64,000 bases of DNA, from positions 183,840 to 247,839 of the forward strand of contig CAZUDV010000006.1 of assembly GCA_964619555.1 (NCBI GenBank), read 5' to 3'. Below the pieces are notes generated by a model. The model was given only the letters and a program-made list of their open reading frames with translations, was not told the DNA's origin and did not search any database. Of the stretch, positions 9,544 to 16,735 are shown in pieces. Source of the DNA: JAGOPY01 sp964619555. GTDB taxonomy: Bacteria; Bacteroidota; Bacteroidia; Bacteroidales; JAGOPY01. Made by a program: the position numbers and the translations under genes. Position 1 is the stretch's first letter, and each line of letters opens with the position of its first letter.

Positions 9544-10568
9544 TGGACACCTCCTTTCTGGGTATTTTCCTGTAAATTGTGATAAGTCCTGACCACGTCA
9601 AGGATGCGGCAGGCCTGGGCTAGTGCTGTATGATACCATACCAGCGTTTTCATCATCTTGCCCTGGGATTTCATGGTTGCCAGTTTATCGAAGATCACAG
9701 CATGGCGGTCATTGATCACGTCGCTGGATACGATCGGGTCTTCGGCCACCCGGATCAGTTTCGGGAGCTTTCCTGCTGCTTCGTACATCAGTTCATTGAC
9801 CTGCTCGACTGTTACATCCTTCGTTCTGAAAACTGTCGTCAAGTCAAGCAGCGAACCATTCGGGATCGGCACGTTTAATGCAGTACCGTCGATCCTTCCG
9901 GCTAATTCCGGAAGGATAGTGGGAATCCATCTGGGAGTAGGGGTTTCATTCGGTATGATGTTCTCCGCTGCCGAACGTGACCGGCGGAAATCAATCCCTG
10001 CTTTATCGCGCAGCGGCTGATCGGAAGTATAGGAATGGACAGTAGTAAGCATGGCATAGTCCACACCGAACTTTTCATTGAAGAATTTCAGCATCAGGGC
10101 GGTGGCATTTGTAGTAGCTGAGCCAGCAGACACGATCTTATCCTTCAGGTCAATCGTATGTTCATTGACTCCCATCACCACGATGCGGTCGATTTCGTCC
10201 TCCGGCAGCGTGGAGAGCACCACGTGAGGGGCGCCTGCTTTGAGGTGTTTTTCCAGATCCCTCCGGGTTTTGAAAATACCCGTCGCATCGACAACCACGT
10301 CAACATCAAAGATATCCCATGGGATATCGCCTGGCTTTCCGCCGGTCACAATGCGGGCGCGCCCTGCTGCCGAATTGATGAAATTGCCATCTTCAAGGGT
10401 AACCTTGACACGGCCTTTCACTTCAGCTTCCAGCAGATAGGCCAGAATATCGGGCTTGCCATAATCGCTGATGGCCACTACTTCGAACATATCATCTTCC
10501 ATACACAGCCGGTAGATGTGCCTTCCGATCTCTCCGAAGCCCATGATTCCTAATCTTACCTTGCTCAT
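9540..10568 (-). CDS. GAPDH paralogue lacking the catalytic cysteine (probable pseudoenzyme)
   Basis: A 342-residue GAPDH homologue (GIMGFGEIGRHIYR, VVDATGIFKTRRDLEKHLKAGA, GVNEHTI, RRSRSAAENIIPNETPT, GRIDGTALNVPIPNGSL). In the active-site loop the family signature SxxSCTTNC reads SAGSATTNA: the codon at 10116-10118 is GCT on the coding strand, so catalytic Cys is Ala151, and the second Cys is Ala155. The partner histidine is kept (H178 in TTVHSYT). The C-terminal NEWGYS is replaced by HTALAQA. It cannot form the thioacyl intermediate of GAPDH, so it is either a regulatory/structural partner of the gapA product or has another activity. It precedes gapA with a 4-base overlap. Confidence 0.9.
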   Translation of the reverse strand: MSKVRLGIMGFGEIGRHIYRLCMEDDMFEVVAISDYGKPDILAYLLEAEVKGRVKVTLEDGNFINSAAGRARIVTGGKPGDIPWDIFDVDVVVDATGIFKTRRDLEKHLKAGAPHVVLSTLPEDEIDRIVVMGVNEHTIDLKDKIVSAGSATTNATALMLKFFNEKFGVDYAMLTTVHSYTSDQPLRDKAGIDFRRSRSAAENIIPNETPTPRWIPTILPELAGRIDGTALNVPIPNGSLLDLTTVFRTKDVTVEQVNELMYEAAGKLPKLIRVAEDPIVSSDVINDRHAVIFDKLATMKSQGKMMKTLVWYHTALAQACRILDVVRTYHNLQENTQKGGVQ

Positions 10569-10625
10569 AATTAAAGGATTAAATTATTAAATTCAGTTCT
10601 CTTTCGTCTTACTAAAAAAGGTGTG

Positions 10626-10633
10626 CAAAGATA
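10626..10633 (-). promoter_or_regulatory. -7 box of the GAPDH pair
   Basis: TATCTTTG on the minus strand followed by CACACC; matches TAnnTTTG. It would give a 5' leader of about 50 bases before the cysteine-less GAPDH gene and drive both GAPDH genes. Confidence 0.6.
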
Positions 10634-10678
10634 CTGACAATCTTGCTTGAAAATTCACTATGATAAGGAAAGTTTGGA

Positions 10679-10686
10679 TATTTTTG
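10679..10686 (+). promoter_or_regulatory. -7 box of lepA, implying an almost leaderless mRNA
   Basis: TATTTTTG followed by CACTGCC and then the lepA ATG at 10694. With the usual 5-7 base distance from the -7 box to the transcription start, the transcript would begin at or next to the start codon. Confidence 0.55.
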
Positions 10687-10693
10687 CACTGCC

Positions 10694-12481
10694 ATGAAAA
10701 ACATCCGCAACTTCTGCATCATCGCCCATATTGATCACGGTAAATCCACGCTGGCCGACCGATTGCTGGAACAAACCGGCACGGTGACCGGCAAGGATAT
10801 GCAGGACCAGGTGCTCGATGATATGGATCTGGAGCGCGAAAAAGGCATTACGATTAAAAGCCATGCCATCCAGATGGACTATAAGCACGATGGGGTGAAT
10901 TACAAGCTGAACCTCATCGATACCCCGGGCCATGTTGATTTTTCATACGAAGTGTCCAGGTCCATCGCTTCCTGCGAAGGTGCCCTGCTGATTGTCGACG
11001 CCACCCAGGGTGTGCAGGCACAAACCATCTCCAATTTATACATGGCCATCGACCATGATCTGGAGATCATCCCGGTGATGAACAAGATGGACAGTGAAAA
11101 TGCCATGCCGGACGAAGTGCGGGAACAAATCGTAGACCTCCTGGGATGCAAGCCGGAAGAGATCATCGAAGCCAGTGGCCGGACAGGTTATGGCGTGGAA
11201 CGGATTCTCGATGCTATCATTCACCGCATCCCGGCCCCGGCGGGGGAAGATGACGAGCCTCTGCAAGCCCTTATCTTCGATTCCGTATTCAATCCTTTCC
11301 GGGGAATTATCGCTTATTTCAGGATATTTCACGGCGTCATCCGAAAAGGGGACCATGTGAAGTTCATTTCCACAGGACGCGAATACGACGCCGATGAGAT
11401 CGGAGTACTGAAGCTCAAAATGGAGGAACGGCAGGAAATGCATGCAGGCGATGTGGGTTATATCATCAGCGGGATCAAAACCTCCAGGGAAGTCCGCGTC
11501 GGGGATACCATCACGCACGTCGACAGACCAGCCATAGCAGCGGTGTCCGGGTTCCAGGAGGTGAAACCAATGGTCTTCGCCGGGATCTACCCGGTGGATG
11601 CCGACGATTACGAGGAACTCCGTGCATCGCTCGAAAAACTCCAGCTCAACGATGCTTCCCTCACATTTGAACCGGAATCCTCCGCAGCATTAGGTTTCGG
11701 CTTCCGTGGCGGGTTCCTCGGGTTGCTGCACATGGAGATCGTGCAGGAACGCCTCGACAGGGAGTTCGATATGGACGTCATCACCACGGTGCCCAACGTA
11801 TCGTACCAGGTCTTCACCACAAAGGATGAGATCATCGAGGTGCACAACCCATCCGGGATGCCCGACATCAAGTACATCGACCATATCCGCGAACCCTATA
11901 TCATTGCCCAGATCATTTCCAAGGTGGAATACATCGGCTCCATCATGAAACTCTGTATCGACAAGCGCGGGACGCTTAAAAGCCAGGTTTACCTGACCAG
12001 CAACCGGGTGGAAGTGACCTTCGAAATGCCGCTCGGGGAAATCGTCTTCGATTTCTATGACAAGCTCAAGAGCATCTCCAAGGGCTATGCTTCTTTTGAT
12101 TATCACCATGCCGACTACAGGCCTGCCAGGCTGGTCAAACTGGACATACTCATCAATAAAGAGCCGGTCGACGCACTGTCATCTCTGATCCACGCCGATC
12201 ATTCCTATGACCTGGGCCGGAAAATGTGCGAAAAGCTGAAGGAACTCATCCCTCGCCAACAATTTGAAGTGGCTATCCAGGCAGCCATCGGCGCCAAGAT
12301 CATTGCCCGCGAAACCATCAAGGCGGTCCGGAAAGACGTGACGGCCAAATGTTATGGCGGTGACATCACCCGTAAGCGCAAGCTCCTCGAAAAGCAGAAA
12401 AAAGGTAAAAAGCGCATGCGACAGGTAGGGAACGTAGAGATCCCGCAGAAGGCTTTCCTCGCCGTGCTTAAGCTGGATTAG
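10694..12481 (+). CDS. lepA: Elongation factor 4 (LepA), ribosome-associated GTPase
   Basis: LepA/EF4 is a translational GTPase that acts on the ribosome in elongation/initiation quality control. The 595-residue length is typical. G1 AHIDHGKST, G2 in EREKGITIKSHAI, G3 DTPGHVDFSYEV, G4 NKMD, then domain II, an EF-G-like domain III (AGIYPVDADDYEELRASLEKL) and the LepA-specific C-terminal domain (CYGGDITRKRKLLEKQKKGKKRMRQ). It is monocistronic and divergent from the GAPDH pair. Confidence 0.98.
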   Translation: MKNIRNFCIIAHIDHGKSTLADRLLEQTGTVTGKDMQDQVLDDMDLEREKGITIKSHAIQMDYKHDGVNYKLNLIDTPGHVDFSYEVSRSIASCEGALLIVDATQGVQAQTISNLYMAIDHDLEIIPVMNKMDSENAMPDEVREQIVDLLGCKPEEIIEASGRTGYGVERILDAIIHRIPAPAGEDDEPLQALIFDSVFNPFRGIIAYFRIFHGVIRKGDHVKFISTGREYDADEIGVLKLKMEERQEMHAGDVGYIISGIKTSREVRVGDTITHVDRPAIAAVSGFQEVKPMVFAGIYPVDADDYEELRASLEKLQLNDASLTFEPESSAALGFGFRGGFLGLLHMEIVQERLDREFDMDVITTVPNVSYQVFTTKDEIIEVHNPSGMPDIKYIDHIREPYIIAQIISKVEYIGSIMKLCIDKRGTLKSQVYLTSNRVEVTFEMPLGEIVFDFYDKLKSISKGYASFDYHHADYRPARLVKLDILINKEPVDALSSLIHADHSYDLGRKMCEKLKELIPRQQFEVAIQAAIGAKIIARETIKAVRKDVTAKCYGGDITRKRKLLEKQKKGKKRMRQVGNVEIPQKAFLAVLKLD

Positions 12482-12509
12482 GCGCGTAGGGCGCAGGGCA
12501 TGTGAAAGC

Positions 12510-13691
12510 TTAAACCTGTTTCAAGGCATTATCCAGATCCGACAGGATGTCCTCAACATCCTCAATTCCTACGGAAAATCTTACCAGGTCGTCGGTAATA
12601 CCGGCTGACAGCTTGTTTTCCCTGCTCACACCGGCATGCGTCATGGAAGCGGGGTGCTGGATAAGGGTTTCCACTCCTCCCAGCGAAACGGCCAACAGCG
12701 CCAGGTGCACATGATCCATCAGTTGCTCACCGGCTGTATATCCCCCTTTCAGTCCAAAACTCATCATCGAACCGAAACCCCTCATCTGCCTTCTGGCCAA
12801 ATCATGCTGAGGATGGGATTCCAGTCCCGGGTATTTGATCCAGGCCACCCTGGGATGCGACTGAAGATACTTCGCAACTTCCATGGCATTCGCCTGCGCC
12901 CGCTCAATGCGGATCCCCAAGGTTTTAAGTCCCCGGATCACCATGAATGCCTGGGTCGGGTCCATATTGCTTCCCATATAGGTCATGGAATGACGGATTT
13001 TCTTGAACAAAACCGGATCTTTGGTCACAATGATCCCGCCTACGATATCTGCATGGCCGTTGATGAATTTGGTCATGGAATGGAGCACGACGTCGGCCCC
13101 CAGGTCAAGCGGGTTTTGCAGATAGGGGGAACAAAAAGTATTATCCACCACCAGCGTTAATCCATTTTCCTTTGCAATTTTAGAACAAGCGGCTATATCC
13201 GTTATATCCATCGTGGGATTTGCCGGTGTTTCAACATATAACACACGGGTATTGGATTGAATGGCAGAAAGGATATTATGCGGATCCGCAGTGTTCACAA
13301 AACTGGCCTCCACACCGAACCTGGAGAAATCCTGCTCCAATACGCCCCGGGCGGGACCGTACACGGCACCGGTACTGATGATATGACTGCCTGATCCCAG
13401 AAGGGCCATAAAAACACTGGATATTGCACCCATTCCTGAACTGGTCGCTATTCCGTCATATCCATTTTCCAGTTCCGCTATGTTTCTTTCCAGAACCCGG
13501 ATGGTTGGATTGGCAATCCGGGTGTAAATATACCCGTCGCTCTTTCCCGAAAAGCAGTCTGCTCCGTGTTTTGCATTTTTAAACTTAAATGTCGATGTCT
13601 GGTAGATCGGTACCGTGGCGCTCCCGAATTCATCTTCAAATACGCCTGCATGGATCAGTTTGGTGTTAAAACCTTTGTCTTTGGTTGTCAT
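12510..13691 (-). CDS. Cys/Met-metabolism PLP enzyme, methionine gamma-lyase/cystathionine gamma-synthase-like
   Basis: A 393-residue fold-type I PLP enzyme of the transsulfuration family. Visible: YTRIANPT (phosphate site), TSSGMGAI, ETPANPTMDITDI, VVDNTFCSPY and PLP lysine K208 in HSMTKFINGHADIVGG. Overall wording (SSGMGAI, SRENKLSAGITDDLVRFSVGIED) favours a gamma-lyase, but the Cys that follows YG in characterised methionine gamma-lyases is Pro113 here, so the substrate (methionine, cystathionine, O-acyl-homoserine) is open. It follows the ferredoxin gene by about 20 bases and is probably the last gene of the DUF134 operon. It converges on lepA. Confidence 0.85.
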   Translation of the reverse strand: MTTKDKGFNTKLIHAGVFEDEFGSATVPIYQTSTFKFKNAKHGADCFSGKSDGYIYTRIANPTIRVLERNIAELENGYDGIATSSGMGAISSVFMALLGSGSHIISTGAVYGPARGVLEQDFSRFGVEASFVNTADPHNILSAIQSNTRVLYVETPANPTMDITDIAACSKIAKENGLTLVVDNTFCSPYLQNPLDLGADVVLHSMTKFINGHADIVGGIIVTKDPVLFKKIRHSMTYMGSNMDPTQAFMVIRGLKTLGIRIERAQANAMEVAKYLQSHPRVAWIKYPGLESHPQHDLARRQMRGFGSMMSFGLKGGYTAGEQLMDHVHLALLAVSLGGVETLIQHPASMTHAGVSRENKLSAGITDDLVRFSVGIEDVEDILSDLDNALKQV

Positions 13692-13710
13692 TTTTTATTC
13701 GATTTAGAAA

Positions 13711-13989
13711 TTATATTTCTCCGGTTCCATCCTCATTGTCGGATGACCATTTTACGGCTCCCTCCGGGCAGATGGCTACGCAGAGTCCACATGAATTGCA
13801 ATGGTCATAATTGAAAAGGTAATTGTACGGAAAGCATGTCACTTCCAATACAATGCAGTATTTAATGCATTTATCGCAATTACTGTTAGGTATCTTTTCG
13901 ATTACCTGGGTGGGACATATCAAGATGCACTTTTCACAATGGATGCATTTGTTGTAATCAATATAGGGAAGAGTAGCTTTAGGTTTCAT
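13711..13989 (-). CDS. Small 2[4Fe-4S]-type ferredoxin with an extra cysteine set
   Basis: A 92-residue electron carrier. Two canonical CxxCxxCxxxCP motifs are present, CIHCEKCILICP (C15, C18, C21, C25) and CNSCGLCVAICP (C64, C67, C70, C74), enough for two cubane clusters. A third, non-canonical group lies between them: C38, C41, C45 and C52 (NCDKCIKYC...TC). These could hold a further metal site or be structural. The gene sits between a NifX-like gene and a PLP lyase in an apparent operon. Its C-terminal codons share a 14-base identity with the spacer just upstream (13739-13752 and 14026-14039). Confidence 0.85.
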   Translation of the reverse strand: MKPKATLPYIDYNKCIHCEKCILICPTQVIEKIPNSNCDKCIKYCIVLEVTCFPYNYLFNYDHCNSCGLCVAICPEGAVKWSSDNEDGTGEI

Positions 13990-14025
13990 TGAACTATTTG
14001 ACCCTTGAAATATTAATCATCAGTT

Positions 14026-14039
14026 TCGGATGACCATTT
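14026..14039. repeat. 14-base copy of the ferredoxin 3' coding end in the upstream spacer
   Basis: TCGGATGACCATTT here is identical to 13739-13752 inside the ferredoxin gene. On the minus strand the spacer reads FKWSSETDD-stop, resembling the ferredoxin tail VKWSSDNEDGTGEI. It may be the last trace of a duplicated ferredoxin gene. Confidence 0.45.
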
Positions 14040-14057
14040 AAAAAACATCAAGCAATA

Positions 14058-14375
14058 TCAATGATTCAGATACTTGATGATATCCCAGATTTTGATACCG
14101 GGTTGCTTGAAGACAATCATCTGGATTTTCATACTTTCCAGCAACGGTTTGATTTTCATCCCGAATTCTCCTGAAATGATCTTATGAACACCCCTTGATC
14201 CAATGATCTGAACGGCAGCTGTTCCCGATCCTTCCTCAATATCTCTGAAAGGATTGGGTATGAATTCCACCGATTTGCTTTTCGTATCCCAAATCACGAA
14301 ATAGGCACATCTTCCAAATCGTTTGTCAATTCCGGCTTCCAACGAATTACCCGTAGAAGTGATCGCTACTTTCAT
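14058..14375 (-). CDS. NifX/NifB-type dinitrogenase iron-molybdenum-cofactor-binding domain protein
   Basis: A single-domain 105-residue protein of the NifX/NafY/MTH1175 family (MKVAITSTGNSLEAGIDKRFGRCAYFVIWD, GSGTAAVQII, GEFGMKIKPLL). Family members bind Fe-S or Mo/Fe clusters; many occur outside nitrogen fixation, next to ferredoxins and MRP-type ATPases. There are no nif structural genes here, so no link to nitrogen fixation is implied. Unlike several relatives it has only one Cys (in FGRCAYF). It starts 12 bases after the DUF134 gene. Confidence 0.85.
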   Translation of the reverse strand: MKVAITSTGNSLEAGIDKRFGRCAYFVIWDTKSKSVEFIPNPFRDIEEGSGTAAVQIIGSRGVHKIISGEFGMKIKPLLESMKIQMIVFKQPGIKIWDIIKYLNH

Positions 14376-14387
14376 AAAGTACCTGTT

Positions 14388-14840
14388 TTAACCGCTGCAA
14401 TTCTTAATACTGCTGACAGATGCATCAAAATCCAGAGAAAAGACCCGTTCACTGCCACACAAGGGACAATCTTCAACCGGCTTGTCCTTTTCCGGATTAT
14501 TGAAATAACATTTGCATCTTTTGCAATGATACCAGTCACTGTCAAAAAAAACCTTTCCCCCGTCGATCGATATTGCCCGCCCTTCCACCAGGGCTGTTGC
14601 AATTTTCTGTCGCGCCGAAGCATAGATCCTGGTGAAGGTAGGCCGGGAAACTCCCATAAGAGTGGCTGATTGATGGTGATTGCAACCGATATGATCGCAT
14701 AGTCTCAGAGATTCATATTCTTCGTAAAATAAGTTCACCGGCTCCGCTTCCGGGACGGGCAAGTCTGTACCATATGGTTTAAAACCTTTTACCGGAGGTG
14801 GATTCATAACTTTCCGGGGGCGGATGATCCTGGGTGACAT
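14388..14840 (-). CDS. DUF134 (UPF0251) DNA-binding protein with C-terminal zinc ribbon
   Basis: A 150-residue putative regulator. The DUF134 part covers about residues 1-100: PRIIRPRKV, then EEYESLRLCDHIGCNHHQSATLMGVSRPTFTRIYASARQKIATALVEGRAISIDGG, with a sigma-70 region-4-like helix-turn-helix at about 55-85. A C-terminal extension carries C106xxC109 and C125xxC128 (CKRC...CPLC), a zinc-ribbon or rubredoxin-like knuckle. It is first in the operon with the NifX-like and ferredoxin genes, and two near-identical dyads flank its own -7 box, so autoregulation is likely. Confidence 0.85.
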   Translation of the reverse strand: MSPRIIRPRKVMNPPPVKGFKPYGTDLPVPEAEPVNLFYEEYESLRLCDHIGCNHHQSATLMGVSRPTFTRIYASARQKIATALVEGRAISIDGGKVFFDSDWYHCKRCKCYFNNPEKDKPVEDCPLCGSERVFSLDFDASVSSIKNCSG

Positions 14841-14846
14841 AACTTA

Positions 14847-14886
14847 TGAGCATTTGTTCGCAACAAAGATAATGAACATATGCTCA
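14847..14886. promoter_or_regulatory. Double dyad operator in the DUF134/thioesterase divergent promoter
   Basis: Two 14-base quasi-palindromes lie 26 bases apart centre to centre: TGAGCATTTGTTCG at 14847-14860 and TGAACATATGCTCA at 14873-14886. They are also inverted relative to each other (12 of 13 bases). Together they suggest a TGARCATATGYTCA site. They bracket the DUF134 -7 box and the second overlaps the upstream region of the thioesterase promoter. Confidence 0.7.
14864..14871 (-). promoter_or_regulatory. -7 box of the DUF134 operon
   Basis: TATCTTTG on the minus strand, 24 bases from the DUF134 ATG and exactly between the two dyads, so a bound repressor would cover it. Confidence 0.65.
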
Positions 14887-14903
14887 CAAAAATTAATTTG
14901 ACT

Positions 14904-14911
14904 TACTTTTG
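14904..14911 (+). promoter_or_regulatory. -7 box of the divergent thioesterase gene
   Basis: TACTTTTG followed by CG; predicted start of transcription about ten bases before the ATG at 14927. The second dyad ends 18 bases upstream. Confidence 0.6.
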
Positions 14912-14926
14912 CGAAAACATTTTAAA

Positions 14927-15340
14927 ATGGACCCTTTTATGACATCATCCGAAACAACACAAACCCGTATAATTTTCCCTTCGCATTTAAATGACCGAAA
15001 TATATTATTCGGAGGCATTTTGTTAAGCTGGATGGATGAAGTGGCCTATATCACTGCTTTGAGGTATCTGAATCAAAATACCGTGACTGTATCCCTTAAT
15101 AAAGTCAAATTCTTCAAACCGGTCAGGCAAGGAGATATAATCGATATCACCGGTAAAGTGACAAAAGTAGGAATCGTCAAACTGTATATCCAGGTCGAGA
15201 TAGTCCGGGATTCAAAGGAATCCGGTGAAAAAGACAGAATCGCTTTTGCAAATTTTTACTTTGCAGCGACAGACATAAACTTCAATCCGGAAAGAATGCA
15301 GAAAGAACTGACTGCTAATTTAAAACCGGTACCCCACTAA
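14927..15340 (+). CDS. Acyl-CoA thioesterase, hotdog fold
   Basis: A 137-residue cytosolic thioesterase of the YciA/BFIT-like 4HBT group. Seen: HLNDRNILFGGILLSWMDEVAYITALRYL (substrate and catalytic Asp/Glu region), NKVKFFKPVRQGDIIDITGKV and a YFAATD C-terminal strand. The ATG at 14927 is preferred to the upstream TTG at 14909 because the -7 box overlaps that TTG; 14939 is a further possibility. It is divergent from the DUF134 operon, and shares its operator region. It overlaps the stop of the truncated convergent gene by three bases. Confidence 0.85.
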   Translation: MDPFMTSSETTQTRIIFPSHLNDRNILFGGILLSWMDEVAYITALRYLNQNTVTVSLNKVKFFKPVRQGDIIDITGKVTKVGIVKLYIQVEIVRDSKESGEKDRIAFANFYFAATDINFNPERMQKELTANLKPVPH

Positions 15341-15576
15341 GAAAAATCCCCGGGATTGTAGTGAAAAGTCTGTCCGTTGTCCTGCTTGAATTTGATGGCA
15401 TCCGGATTCTTTTCCCAGTCTTTGTAATCTATCCAGCCCTTTATCGTATCCTCATTATTTGAAACAATATAACCAGGCAAAAAATTTTGCTGCCCGGATA
15501 ACATTAAAGTGCTGAGAAGCAATAATCCCATGGCACTGATATAATAAGGAAAAAGCTTATACTTTTTTCTTTTCAT
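15337..15576 (-). pseudogene. Truncated gene: N-terminal fragment of a secreted/outer-membrane protein
   Basis: Only 79 codons. It begins with a signal peptide (YYISAMGLLLLSTLMLSGQQ), followed by LPGYIVSNNEDTIKGWIDYKDWEKNPDAIKF. This resembles the opening of longer Bacteroidota outer-membrane proteins that continue for several hundred residues after this point. The frame ends in TAG exactly at the end of the convergent thioesterase gene, so the downstream part appears to have been deleted. It may be a real small secreted protein, but a remnant is more likely. Confidence 0.5.
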
Positions 15577-15625
15577 TTTAAAATCCTATCAGCCAATAAC
15601 TAATGCATTAAAATAATTCATGCGT

Positions 15626-16735
15626 TCAGCTGTCGAAAGCCCTTTGCTTTGGATCGACCAAATTCGTCAGTTCTGTCACCGCCCTCTCCAAACCAAACCG
15701 CTCCTCTGCCCTTTTCCGTCCTTTCTCCCCCATTTGCTGCCGGACCTGGGGGTTATTGGCCAGGAAAAAGATCATTTCGGCGAATTCATCGGTTTGAAAG
15801 TCCCTGACCAGGAAACCGGTCTCGCCGTCGGCCACGATCTCCGGGTTACTGCTGGCATGGAATGCAATAATTGGCTTCCTGCAGGCCATAGTTTCCACCA
15901 GGACATATCCGAACCCTTCCCAGCGTGAGGGCAACAGGAATATATCGCAAGACTCCAGCAATGGTTTGATATTTTCCAGGAAACCCAGAAAACTAACATG
16001 CTCCGATAGGCCGAGATCCTGGGCCAAACGAGAGATATCCGTTTTCAACTCCCCTTCTCCCGCGATCAGGAGCCTGAAATTCAAGCCGGTTTGCTTCAGC
16101 TTGCGTATTGCCTCAAATAAAAGATCATAACCCTTCTGCCTGGACAAACGTCCGGCCACGGCCAGTACGATTTCATCTCCCCGCCGCTTACAGATCGGCT
16201 CTGATTGATCGGCATCAAACCTTTCCAGGTCGATACCATTGTATATGACGTGGATCTTTTCCAACGGAAAAAGAGCCGGGTTGTTCTCCAAAATGGTCCG
16301 TTTTGTTTCATTCGAATTGACCACCACTTCATCCACGTATTTTTTAAAAATGAACCTGTTGAAGATGCTTGATTTTACGGGAATTGCGCTACCCCTTCGA
16401 TAAACCACCCGGATGCCTCCGGCTACCCGGGCAGCAAAACCGGCGATCTTCAGGTCCGATGGCAGGTTGATGATCAACGTGTCAATCCCTGAGGATTTGA
16501 ATTTCCCGATGAAGTACAGTATTTTCAAGGGATTTAAAAAGCTCAGGTTGGAGATACAGGCGCGGATTGTCCGGATGCCGGCTGCCCTGGCCCTGGCTGC
16601 CAGCTCACTGTGCGGGTTGCACGCCAAGGTCACGTTGTAACCTCTGGTCATCAAAGCTATGGCCATTTCGAGGTGCCATTTCTCCCCTCCTCCCCACTTG
16701 CGGTTACTGTTGAAAAAACAGACGTTTCCTTTCAT
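15626..16735 (-). CDS. Glycosyltransferase, GT4 family (GT-B fold)
   Basis: A 369-residue retaining glycosyltransferase, probably cytoplasmic-face, acting in lipopolysaccharide or other surface glycan assembly. N-terminal acceptor half starts MKGNVCFFNSNRKWGGGEKWHLEMA; C-terminal donor half has AVAGRLSRQKGYDLLFEA, LIAGEGELK, LGFLENIKPLLESCDIFLLPSRWEGFGYVLVETMACRKPIIA with the E-x7-E motif. The sugar donor cannot be read from the sequence. Its start overlaps the GT2 stop by four bases (ATGA), so the pair is one operon. Confidence 0.92.
   Translation of the reverse strand: MKGNVCFFNSNRKWGGGEKWHLEMAIALMTRGYNVTLACNPHSELAARARAAGIRTIRACISNLSFLNPLKILYFIGKFKSSGIDTLIINLPSDLKIAGFAARVAGGIRVVYRRGSAIPVKSSIFNRFIFKKYVDEVVVNSNETKRTILENNPALFPLEKIHVIYNGIDLERFDADQSEPICKRRGDEIVLAVAGRLSRQKGYDLLFEAIRKLKQTGLNFRLLIAGEGELKTDISRLAQDLGLSEHVSFLGFLENIKPLLESCDIFLLPSRWEGFGYVLVETMACRKPIIAFHASSNPEIVADGETGFLVRDFQTDEFAEMIFFLANNPQVRQQMGEKGRKRAEERFGLERAVTELTNLVDPKQRAFDS

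Noticed and set aside
14058..14375. Nitrogen-fixation locus
   Set aside because: A NifX-like domain alone is common outside nif clusters; no nifHDK or nifB is present.
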